A DNA stretch of 64,000 nt from positions 62,001-126,000 of the forward strand of contig JAJCXN010000041.1 in the NCBI GenBank assembly GCA_029263415.1. The letters are read 5' to 3'. Positions within the stretch are counted from its first letter, which is position 1; the number at the start of each line of letters is the position of its first letter. Made by a program: the position numbers and the translations under genes. The DNA is from Acidobacteriota bacterium (GTDB lineage: Bacteria; Acidobacteriota; Thermoanaerobaculia; Multivoradales; Multivoraceae). The notes beneath the pieces were generated by a model, which worked only from the letters and a program-made list of their open reading frames with translations, was not told the DNA's origin and made no database searches. Below are positions 43,827 through 52,135 of this stretch, one piece after another.

Positions 43827-45686
43827 ATGGTCATTCAGCGTCCTAAAGCTTCCCTTGGTGCCTATCTTCAAGGCTTCAGTGTCTTGATCTTCGTTCTTTG
43901 CTTGGCTCTTGCATTCGCTGGCTGTACCCCCGAAGGCAACTTCGCCGGTGATGTGGGCAAGAGCGCTGCTCAATTCGTCGAAGAAGCAGAGTCTGAATTG
44001 GGTGCTGCGCTGGCCTACAACGCCCAGGTCGATTGGGTGCAGGCGACGTACATCAACGAAGATACCGACGCCCTCGCAGCAGCGGCCGCGGAGAAGACCG
44101 TTGGGCTTCAAGTTAGTTTGGCGAATCGTGCCGCGAACTATGACGCCTCACAGGCGGATGGTGTGGTGGCCCGCAAACTGGGTTTGCTCAAGTCGGCAAT
44201 CACCCTTCCGGCACCTTCAGATGAGGCCAAGCGCTCAGAGCTTACTCAGATCACCACGTCGCTCGCGAGCCGCTACGGCGCGGGCAGCTACTGCCCCGAC
44301 GGCGCTGATGATGAAGAGTGCTTGAGTCTGGGGGAACTTGAGGAAGTGATTGATAGCAGTCGCAACCCTGAGGCCCTAGAGAACGCTTGGGCCGGTTGGC
44401 GCACGGTTTCGGCGCCGATGCGCGACGACTTCGAACGCTATGTAGAACTTGCGAACGAGGGCGCACGCGAGCTTGGTTATACCGATCTTGGCGCGATGTG
44501 GCGATCCAAATACGACATGCCCGCGGATGACTTCGCAGCAGAACTCGACCGGTTGTGGGATCAGGTGCGGCCGCTGTATGAACAGCTGCACTGCCACGTG
44601 CGCGCTCGCCTGCAAGAACAATACGGATCAGACGTCGTCCCGGCGGGTGAGCCGATCCCAGCGCACTTGCTGGGCAACATGTGGTCGCAATCTTGGGGCA
44701 ACATCGAGTCACTGGTGGCACCGAAGTCTGCCGGTGGTGCTGGTTTCGACCTGACCGAGCGTCTGATCGAGGAAGGCTACGACCCGATCGAAATGGTCAA
44801 GACCGGCGAGCGCTTCTTTACCTCATTAGGACTTGAGCCGTTGCCCGAGACGTTTTGGACGCGTTCCCAATTCGTTAAGCCGCGCGATCGCGATGTGGTT
44901 TGCCACGCGAGCGCTTGGGCGGTCGACAACGACCATGACTTGCGCATCAAGATGTGCATCGACGTCAACGCTGAGGACTTTTCGACCATCCACCATGAGT
45001 TGGGGCACAACTTCTACCAGGCGGCCTATCGGGAAGAGGACTTGATGTTCCGCGACAGCGCTAACGATGGTTTTCATGAAGCGTTGGGCGACACCATCGC
45101 TTTGTCGATCACACCCAAGTATCTGAAGGACATCGGCCTGATCGACCAGGAGCCGCCTGCATCAGCGGACCTCAGCCTGCTGATGAGGATGGCGCTCGAC
45201 AAGATCGCCTTCCTTCCGTTTGGCTTGATGGTCGACCAGTACCGCTGGAAGATCTTCTCGGGCGACATCGCGCCGGATGCCTACAATGCCGGCTGGTGGG
45301 AATTGCGCGAGAAGTACCAAGGTGTGCAAGCACCGATCGGGCGTACTGAAGCGGATTTCGATGCTGGCGCTAAGTACCACGTAGCGGCCAATGTGTCGTA
45401 CACGCGGTACTTTCTCGCACACATCCTTCAGTTCCAGTTTCATCGATCGTTGTGCGAAGAGATCGGCTACGACGGGCCGCTCAATCGCTGCTCGATTTTT
45501 GGCAACCAGGAAGCGGGAGATCGCATCAACGCGATGATGGAGATGGGGTTGAGCCAACCATGGCAAGACGCCATCGAGTCGCTCACGGGTTCCCGCGAGA
45601 TGGACGCAACTGCGATTCTCGATTACTTTGAGCCGCTGTCGATATGGCTCGAGGAGCAGAACGCTGGTCGGCAGTGCGGCTGGTAG
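43827..45686 (+). CDS. M2-family peptidyl-dipeptidase (ACE-like) lipoprotein
   Basis: 619 residues from the ATG at 43827, with CGGAG upstream. Lipobox FAGC near residue 32 predicts a lipoprotein. The zinc motif HHELGHNFYQ and the third-ligand region DGFHEALGDTIALS match angiotensin-converting enzyme family M2. The overall length (about 600) equals one ACE domain. It removes C-terminal dipeptides from oligopeptides in the periplasm. Its 3' end overlaps the following esterase gene by 43 bases, indicating co-expression. Confidence 0.95.
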   Translation: MVIQRPKASLGAYLQGFSVLIFVLCLALAFAGCTPEGNFAGDVGKSAAQFVEEAESELGAALAYNAQVDWVQATYINEDTDALAAAAAEKTVGLQVSLANRAANYDASQADGVVARKLGLLKSAITLPAPSDEAKRSELTQITTSLASRYGAGSYCPDGADDEECLSLGELEEVIDSSRNPEALENAWAGWRTVSAPMRDDFERYVELANEGARELGYTDLGAMWRSKYDMPADDFAAELDRLWDQVRPLYEQLHCHVRARLQEQYGSDVVPAGEPIPAHLLGNMWSQSWGNIESLVAPKSAGGAGFDLTERLIEEGYDPIEMVKTGERFFTSLGLEPLPETFWTRSQFVKPRDRDVVCHASAWAVDNDHDLRIKMCIDVNAEDFSTIHHELGHNFYQAAYREEDLMFRDSANDGFHEALGDTIALSITPKYLKDIGLIDQEPPASADLSLLMRMALDKIAFLPFGLMVDQYRWKIFSGDIAPDAYNAGWWELREKYQGVQAPIGRTEADFDAGAKYHVAANVSYTRYFLAHILQFQFHRSLCEEIGYDGPLNRCSIFGNQEAGDRINAMMEMGLSQPWQDAIESLTGSREMDATAILDYFEPLSIWLEEQNAGRQCGW

Positions 45687-46615
45687 CTGGGTTCTCTGGG
45701 CTAATCACAGCACTGTTGGTACTGAGCGGGACCCCAGCGGTCCCTGCTGTGGCAGGCCCAAGCGAGGGGCATCCGCCGCAGGCGGCCTCAGCTGCCGAGT
45801 CGAGAGTGCCTGCTGAGTCGAGAGTGCCAGAGGCCGCGGCGGCTGATTCGATCGGCGCCCAGCAACTGGTCTTTGCGACCTCGCACTCGGCGGGCGCGTT
45901 GCCTGAGGTGCTGGAGCGACTCGGCTATCCAGTGGGCAAGCCCCCGCAGGCCAGCACAGTGGATCTCGAAGGCGAGTCGTTCGATGTCATTGTTCCGGAA
46001 GGCTACGCGGATCGAACCGCTAAGAGACCGTGGGGTTTGTTCATCTGGATCAGTCCGACCGACCAGGGCGGTATGCGACACCCTGAGATTCGTAAGTTGC
46101 TGGCCAAGCGACGCCTGATCTGGATCGGAGCGAACGATTCGGGCAACCAGCGCCCGTACTGGCAACGCATTCAGCTTGCTCTAGCCGCTGTGGCGAGTGC
46201 TTCACAGTTGTGGGAGATCGATGAAGAGCGTGTCTTTGTTGGCGGCTATTCCGGTGGTGGTCGGGTGTCGTCGATGGCAGCGTGGTTGTGGCCTGAGGTT
46301 TTTAGGGGAGCCGTGTTCTGGATGGGAGTCGACTTCTTCGAACCCGTGCTCGTGCCTGATCGTCCTGGGCGACAGTGGAACCCGCGATTCGCGCGTCCCT
46401 CAGCTGATCAACTCGACATGGTTCGCACACGCAGTCGGTTCGCCTTCGTGACGGGCGATCAAGACTTCAATCGGTCAGAGACTGAGGCGGTGTTTGCCGC
46501 CGCCAAAGGACTTGGTTTCAAGCGCCTGACTTACATTCAGATTCCGGATGCTGACCATTTCGCTGGGGTTAGACCAAAAGCTTTTGGGCGAGCCTTGTCT
46601 TCGATTGACCGCTAG
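45644..46615 (+). CDS. Exported alpha/beta-hydrolase (esterase / PHB depolymerase-like)
   Basis: 323 residues if started at the ATG at 45644 inside the M2 gene; a GTG at 45674 is an alternative. N-terminal hydrophobic signal followed by an Ala/Ser/Glu-rich linker with two 18-bp repeats (ESRVPAESRVPE). The catalytic domain has FVGGYSGGGRVSS (nucleophile Ser), an Asp in VTGDQDFN and a His in DADHFAG. It resembles feruloyl-esterase/PHB-depolymerase-type secreted esterases. The substrate is unknown. The overlap with the M2 peptidase gene suggests translational coupling. Confidence 0.78.
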   Translation: MARGAERWSAVRLVAGFSGLITALLVLSGTPAVPAVAGPSEGHPPQAASAAESRVPAESRVPEAAAADSIGAQQLVFATSHSAGALPEVLERLGYPVGKPPQASTVDLEGESFDVIVPEGYADRTAKRPWGLFIWISPTDQGGMRHPEIRKLLAKRRLIWIGANDSGNQRPYWQRIQLALAAVASASQLWEIDEERVFVGGYSGGGRVSSMAAWLWPEVFRGAVFWMGVDFFEPVLVPDRPGRQWNPRFARPSADQLDMVRTRSRFAFVTGDQDFNRSETEAVFAAAKGLGFKRLTYIQIPDADHFAGVRPKAFGRALSSIDR

Positions 46616-46744
46616 GTAGGTCGTCTCCGTTTTGGTGGTCTCTTCTGGGCCGTCTTGACCCCCGCTTCGGGAATTCACCAGTTGGTCGCATCGTACAGAA
46701 ACCAGCGAATCGACAATACCTGAATTTGTAGCTGGAGTGCCTCT

Positions 46745-47629
46745 ATGGGAGAGTGCCCGAAGTGTTCGGCGGAACTGCCCGATCCTGAACCCACCGAATG
46801 TGTGAGTTGTGGGGTGATTCTCGCGAAAGCGGTCTCGCCGGAGTTTGCCGAACAGCAAAGGCGCTACCGCAGCCTTAAGAGTCACAGTCGCGGCCACGAT
46901 GCAATCGATGGCGGTGCGATGATCAGTGTCAAGAACGCTCTGCTGGTCGGTACCGGTGTGGCGTTTGCGATCTACTTGTTCCCGTTCACCCGCTTTGTTC
47001 TCAGCTATCTCGCGATTCTGATCCATGAGTTAGGGCACACCGTTGTCGGTACGCTGTTCGGCTATCCCTCGTTCCCCTCTTTCGACTTCCTCTACGGCGG
47101 AGGGGTGACGCTCTACTTCGGTCGGAGTACGGCTCTATTGGTGTTGATCGCCTTGGCTTGGCTTGCGGTCCTTTGGTGGTTGCGCCACTGGCCGAAGTTG
47201 CTGGCCCTTGCGGGCGTTGCTGCCGCGATCTGGCTGGCCTCTGCCGTGACTGGGTTTCACGATTTCTTCTTGAATGCATCGGGGCATGGTGCCGAGTTGT
47301 TGTTCGCGGGTTGGTGCTACTTCAAGGTGCTCTCGGGCAATGTGAGGTCCGGCACTGAGCGTTGGCTCTATGCCATGTGCGCTTCGTTCTTGGTGTTGTC
47401 GGCCTGGATGTTCGCCATCCGCTTAGTCGAGAGCGAGGTCGCTCGTCGTCAGTACGGCCAGGCGAAGGGTGGCGGGCATTGGATGGATATGAGTCGGATC
47501 GCTCACTCCTTAGACATGGAGTTGGTGCCGATCGCTTTGCTCTATTGGCTGGCGGCAACTCTGTTGCCGGCGGCGATCTGTCTAGTGTGGATCAATCGCG
47601 CGGGCATCAGGCGATCTATGACCTCCTAG
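46745..47629 (+). CDS. M50-like membrane metalloprotease with zinc-ribbon start
   Basis: 294 residues from the ATG at 46745, with TGGAG upstream. The N-terminus holds CPKC...CVSCG, a small zinc-ribbon. Several transmembrane segments follow, with the metalloprotease motif ILIHELGHTVVG near residue 100 and a second conserved-looking ASGHGAELLFAG near 180. This fits a site-2-protease-like or M50-related intramembrane protein, though the LDG-type motif of true S2P was not identified. The last four bases overlap the convergent acyltransferase gene. Confidence 0.7.
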   Translation: MGECPKCSAELPDPEPTECVSCGVILAKAVSPEFAEQQRRYRSLKSHSRGHDAIDGGAMISVKNALLVGTGVAFAIYLFPFTRFVLSYLAILIHELGHTVVGTLFGYPSFPSFDFLYGGGVTLYFGRSTALLVLIALAWLAVLWWLRHWPKLLALAGVAAAIWLASAVTGFHDFFLNASGHGAELLFAGWCYFKVLSGNVRSGTERWLYAMCASFLVLSAWMFAIRLVESEVARRQYGQAKGGGHWMDMSRIAHSLDMELVPIALLYWLAATLLPAAICLVWINRAGIRRSMTS

Positions 47630-48696
47630 AGCTCCATGACGTCTTTGAGCACGGACAGTTCACCGATCAGCCGATCCATCCGTTGCCACTCTTGGTTAAA
47701 CCACTCAGTCCGTCCCGCTTCGGTCTCGGGAACATCCGCAGCGGGAACGCGCCAAAAGTGAATGCGGATCGTGCGGTGAAGAAGATTGCCTTCGACGATG
47801 TCGCCTACAGTAGCGCTGCCCTCGAAGCCAGCATGGCCACAAAACAAGATGTCGGCTGGTGTCTCGAGTGCAGCGTTTGCAGTGAGTAGAGCGTTGGTGC
47901 CCGACCGCAGGGGCGGCAATACGTGCAGGAGTGACTCTGCGAACGCTAGTTCGGTGAAGCGTTTGCGATGTCTCAAGCGCGCGATATTGGTGGCGCGTTT
48001 CTCTTCGCTGAAGCGTGTGCCTTCGGGATAGATGAGGACCCCGTCACTAGGGCCTAGGCGCTCGGCGAGTCCTGCGACGCCTCTAATCTGTGCCCTGGAT
48101 CCCGAGCCGCGCTGAACAAACATGTTGATCAGGCGCTGCCCCACGATGTCGATGCAGGGGTCGAACAGCAAGGGGCGCTTCAGCACGTAGCGCAAGATGA
48201 TGCCGTGAGGCTTTGAGATCTGAGCGAGGGCGAGGACCGTGTCGGCCAGGCTCGAATGGCGGAGCATCAAGATGACGGGCCCGGGCGTGACGGTTTCTTG
48301 CCCTGTGACGCTGTAGCGGAACCCGAATATTGCACGTCCTGCGCCGAGCAGGGTCGCGCCCCAAGCTTGCTGAACCCGGAAATTCCACCGTCGATAGGTG
48401 TCGATTGCCGGGCGGCGAACGAGATAGGCCAGCCATAGGAGAAACGCTGCGACGACGCCCACCATCTCGCAGAGTAGGAAGGTAGCTCCGAAGAGGAATA
48501 TTCTGGAGATGATGAATCTTGGGCGGCGCGGCCGGGCACGCACCAGATCGCGAGCGAGATCGATCAGGACCGTGATCGTGAGCCACACAGGCAGGCCGGC
48601 CCAAGCCACCGATGCCGACACCAAGTAGCAGGAAATGGAGAGGGCCCGCCGCAGGATCGTCGTGCCGCGCCCAGGCCTGAGCAAACGATCGATCAT
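47626..48696 (-). CDS. PlsC-type 1-acylglycerol-3-phosphate acyltransferase-like protein
   Basis: 356 residues from the ATG at 48696; a TTG at 48726 would add ten. Hydrophobic N-terminal segments (about residues 20-110) anchor it in the membrane. The acyltransferase motifs are LRHSSLADTV (His-x4-Asp) and YPEGTRFSEEKR (EGTR), the PlsC/LPLAT signature. It likely acylates a lysophospholipid or related glycerolipid. It stands alone, convergent with the M50-like gene. Family assignment is clear; substrate is not. Confidence 0.85.
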   Translation of the reverse strand: MIDRLLRPGRGTTILRRALSISCYLVSASVAWAGLPVWLTITVLIDLARDLVRARPRRPRFIISRIFLFGATFLLCEMVGVVAAFLLWLAYLVRRPAIDTYRRWNFRVQQAWGATLLGAGRAIFGFRYSVTGQETVTPGPVILMLRHSSLADTVLALAQISKPHGIILRYVLKRPLLFDPCIDIVGQRLINMFVQRGSGSRAQIRGVAGLAERLGPSDGVLIYPEGTRFSEEKRATNIARLRHRKRFTELAFAESLLHVLPPLRSGTNALLTANAALETPADILFCGHAGFEGSATVGDIVEGNLLHRTIRIHFWRVPAADVPETEAGRTEWFNQEWQRMDRLIGELSVLKDVMEL

Positions 48697-48781
48697 TGCG
48701 GCAGCGCCGGGCACATCCGACCGCAATCCAAATCCACGAACCTAGCCACTGACGGCTGGGCTCGCAAAACGTGCAGCCGCT

Positions 48782-51178
48782 CTAGAAATTGATCCCAACC
48801 TGAATGCCCGCTGATTGTGGCGGTGCCCAGACCTCGAGGGAACCGGTCACTCGAGCGAAGAGCCCACCAACTCGATATTCCTCGTCGCCAAGATTGCGGC
48901 CATAGAGGTTGACGAACCAGTTGCCACTCTTGGGCGCGTAGTTGATGTTCGCGTTGAACAGGCCGTAGGCGCTTTGGCCTAGGTTGCCAAACGGATCGAA
49001 GCTGATGTCGTCGGTGTAGGTGTATTGCCCTCGGACGCTCAGAGTGCCTGCGTCACCAACAGTGAACCTGTATTGCGCGGCAGCGTTCGCCGAGAAGTCA
49101 GGGGCGCGTTGCAGGCTATGGCCAGCGAGGTCGGTGGTTGGGACCATGGAGCCCGCGATGGCGAGAGTCGTTGGATCAAGAATTCCCTGAGCGTTGAGCG
49201 CGTCCTGCACTCGGGCAACCTCAAGCGGGTCTTGCGAGCTGAAGCTGTCGAACTCGTCATCCAGGACCGAGATCCCTAACTCAAGTTGGAACCGGGAGCT
49301 GGGCCTCGCGAACAGGTCGAGTTCTAAACCGTTGATCGTCGCTTCGGCGGCGTTCTCGACCGAGGAACGATCGGGGAAGAGCACTGCGATCTGAAGATCG
49401 TCGTAGTCGTAGTGAAACGCTGCTGCATTCAAGGTCACCTTGCCGTTGGCCAGGAGTGACTTAACGCCGATCTCGTACGAGGTCACCGTTTCTTCGTCAA
49501 ACGACGGTTGAACGCTGATGGAGTTGAAACCGCCACTCTTGAAGCCTGTGGTGATCGAACCGTAGAACATCAGATCGTCTTGCGGCCTGAACTCAACGCC
49601 GAGCTTGGGTGTAAGTCCATCCCAGTCGTTGGATTCGACGAAACGTGCGGGCGCTTGAGTGATGAAGTCGATGGTGTTCTGTGCGTGCTTCTTATCGTCC
49701 CGGGTGTAGCGCAGACCGCCGGTGAGGGTCCATTCGTCGTTGAGGTGCCAGTAGAGCTGGCCATAGCCAGCATACGAATCTGTCTCAAGCTCAGAGATGA
49801 AGAACAGCCCGCTGGATACGTTGCCAGGCAGTCTCAGGCCGAAGGGGCCAGCGAGAGCCGAGTAGTAGTCGATCCCACACAAGAAGGTGGGAGCGATGAA
49901 CCCCAGCGAGCAAAAGTCGGTGGGATTGAACAAGAACAAGCCGGGGTTGCTGGCGAAAAAGTGAAGCTCAAACAGGCCGAAATCAGTACGGTTATCGACG
50001 TTACTGGTGCCTTCTTCATGGAGGTAGTAGGCACCGGCTATCCAGTCGAAGTTGTCGCTACTGCCGTTGAGCTTGAATTCTTGCGAGTACCACTCGGAAT
50101 CGAAGATGCCTACGTTCTCGACGAAATCGAGCGGAGTGGCGTCGACGTCTGCGACCCGGCGTGAGTCGAACTGCCGAAACGAGGTGATCGATTGCAGTTC
50201 AATGCCCGAACCCAATACTGAGGTGAGGTCGATGGAGGCTCCACTCTCGTCGTACTGCGAAACCGGCTCGATGTTGGCCGAGATCTCATGCACGTCGGTT
50301 GGGACCTGTAGACCGTAGAACCGCAGCAGGGTGCCCAGGGTGCTGCTGCTCGAAATGTTCGGCCTGAGGCTGAAGTTGTTGTGACTGTCGTCGTCGGTGG
50401 TATCCGCGCGCACCAACAGTGAGGTCGAATCAGAAAGGTTGAACTGCAAAGAGCCACGCGCGCCGTAACCATCGACGTTGTCAACGTTGCGTCCGGTGAA
50501 GGTGTTGAACGTGGTGTCCTCGGAGTCAGCTTGAGAAGCGGAGAGGCGCGCGAACACGTTGTCCGACAGAGCACCAGAGACCGAGCCAGCAAACTTCTGC
50601 TCGGTTGCCGAGGCCGGACCGCCCAGCTCACCGTATTCTGAGCTGAGTCGTCCGCGGAACTGAGCACTTGGATTCTTTGTGACCACGTTGAGGGCGCCGC
50701 CGGTCGAGTTGCGACCCCACAAGGTGCCTTGCGGGCCGCGCAGAACCTCAATGCGTTCAACGTCGAGGAAGTGGTTCAAGAAGCCTTGTGGACGAGGGAT
50801 GTACACACCGTCGACGTAGTAGCCTACGGTGGACTCAGTCCCTAGACCGAAGGTATTCGAGCCAATGCCGCGAATGGTCAGAGCAACTTCACCGGTGCTC
50901 GAGCTTTGGCCCGAAACCACAAGGCCGTGCGCTTCGTCGGCGAGGTCCTGGATATCTGAAATCGCGCGATCCTCTAGTGCCTCAGCGCTCACCGTGATGA
51001 TCGAGATGGGCACCTCTTGCAGTGACTGTTCGACTCGTTGCGCGGTCACCGTGACCTGGTCTTCGACGACGTCGCCCAGAGCAGAATCCTGCGCGCTTAA
51101 GGGTGCAACAAGGAGCAGCATGAGGGGAAGAAGAGACCAGCGTGAACCGCTGGCAATGATGTTCTTTGGGTGAATCAC
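48782..51178 (-). CDS. TonB-dependent outer-membrane receptor
   Basis: 798 residues from the GTG at 51178, preceded by GGAG five bases away. A signal peptide ends near APLSAQ. TonB-box-like QVTVTAQR is followed by the plug (VPISIITVSAEALEDR, IEVLRGPQGTLWGRNSTGG) and a 22-strand barrel ending in a terminal Phe (GINF). It imports a large scarce substrate across the outer membrane with TonB energy. The layout resembles FecA/BtuB-like or SusC-independent receptors of the pesticin/FyuA type often used for non-iron substrates. The ligand is unknown and no transporter gene is adjacent. Confidence 0.93.
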   Translation of the reverse strand: MIHPKNIIASGSRWSLLPLMLLLVAPLSAQDSALGDVVEDQVTVTAQRVEQSLQEVPISIITVSAEALEDRAISDIQDLADEAHGLVVSGQSSSTGEVALTIRGIGSNTFGLGTESTVGYYVDGVYIPRPQGFLNHFLDVERIEVLRGPQGTLWGRNSTGGALNVVTKNPSAQFRGRLSSEYGELGGPASATEQKFAGSVSGALSDNVFARLSASQADSEDTTFNTFTGRNVDNVDGYGARGSLQFNLSDSTSLLVRADTTDDDSHNNFSLRPNISSSSTLGTLLRFYGLQVPTDVHEISANIEPVSQYDESGASIDLTSVLGSGIELQSITSFRQFDSRRVADVDATPLDFVENVGIFDSEWYSQEFKLNGSSDNFDWIAGAYYLHEEGTSNVDNRTDFGLFELHFFASNPGLFLFNPTDFCSLGFIAPTFLCGIDYYSALAGPFGLRLPGNVSSGLFFISELETDSYAGYGQLYWHLNDEWTLTGGLRYTRDDKKHAQNTIDFITQAPARFVESNDWDGLTPKLGVEFRPQDDLMFYGSITTGFKSGGFNSISVQPSFDEETVTSYEIGVKSLLANGKVTLNAAAFHYDYDDLQIAVLFPDRSSVENAAEATINGLELDLFARPSSRFQLELGISVLDDEFDSFSSQDPLEVARVQDALNAQGILDPTTLAIAGSMVPTTDLAGHSLQRAPDFSANAAAQYRFTVGDAGTLSVRGQYTYTDDISFDPFGNLGQSAYGLFNANINYAPKSGNWFVNLYGRNLGDEEYRVGGLFARVTGSLEVWAPPQSAGIQVGINF

Positions 51179-51405
51179 GAAAGCTCCATGTCTGTGGGGG
51201 ACAGACCAAGAATGTGTGAGATGAACCGAGTTGAGGCGTCGGCAGAGGACTTGGGCGAGAGAAGGTCCACTCTGAGGCTTGGCGAAGCCACCTACAGTAG
51301 ACCCGTCCGATCACTGCGAAGTTTCAGGTTTTCGCCGGATCTAAGCTGAACGGCCGTTGGAACTGCGACCGGTGACGGCTGAATTCTGAAGCGCGAGGCT
51401 CCGTC

Positions 51406-51984
51406 CTAGGCTTCGAAGGCGGAGCTAAGCTCCTCTAACGCACGTTTCTCCCGAGGGTTTATCGCACCGATGCCCAAGAAACCGCCGGCGGCGAAAGCGA
51501 CGTCGTGCGCGCGCTGCAAGACTTCTTGCTTGAGTTCTTCGACTTCGCTCTCATCCAGGGTGACGATCAGGCTGCCAACATAGTCACGCCAGGTGGCGAC
51601 CAGTTCCGGGCCAGGCTTCTTGCGTAGCCAGGCGGTCAGTAGTTTGGCGGAGCCCGAGCCTTCGGCGACGCCTGCTTCGGAGGCAGCCTTCAAGATGGCG
51701 TCACGTTCTTCATCTTCGAGCTCTTCATCTGCCCAAGCCACCGTGACCAGGGGAATGAGAGACAGGGCGACCAATGTGTCGGCATTAACCCCGTGCCCTA
51801 TCAACCGTTCCAGCAGGCTGGTGCTTTGGATGCCGGTGACCTCGCCCAATGCTTCCTGTTCTTGTTCCGCGGCCTTTTCGGCGCGGCTTGCTGCGATCAA
51901 GTCGCGGTTGCGTTGCTCAAAGAATGCGTCTTCGAGGGCTTGCCGACGATCGTCGAGGGAACTGCCCGGGCTGTGCTGACTCAT
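51406..51984 (-). CDS. TerB-like hypothetical protein
   Basis: 192 residues, soluble and acidic. The centre (LIPLVTVAWADEELEDEERDAIL) resembles the Asp/Glu-rich first helices of TerB-fold domains (tellurite-resistance-associated, metal-binding helical bundle). The C-terminal AAGGFLGIGAINPREKRAL also fits this group. The start ATG at 51984 follows GGAGGAG, a strong ribosome-binding site. Function unknown; assignment is by motif resemblance only. Confidence 0.6.
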   Translation of the reverse strand: MSQHSPGSSLDDRRQALEDAFFEQRNRDLIAASRAEKAAEQEQEALGEVTGIQSTSLLERLIGHGVNADTLVALSLIPLVTVAWADEELEDEERDAILKAASEAGVAEGSGSAKLLTAWLRKKPGPELVATWRDYVGSLIVTLDESEVEELKQEVLQRAHDVAFAAGGFLGIGAINPREKRALEELSSAFEA

Positions 51985-52135
51985 TGTGAACTCCTCCGGC
52001 CTTGCTGTGCCGAACTCTATGGCGGCGACTGTTGATTCTATATTTGGTGGCTTCTCGGCGGGGGGCCTATGCCCTCAAGAGCGCGAAGTGTAGCAGCGGA
52101 TCTGCCAACGGTTGAGGGACCGTAACGCCCGGTGT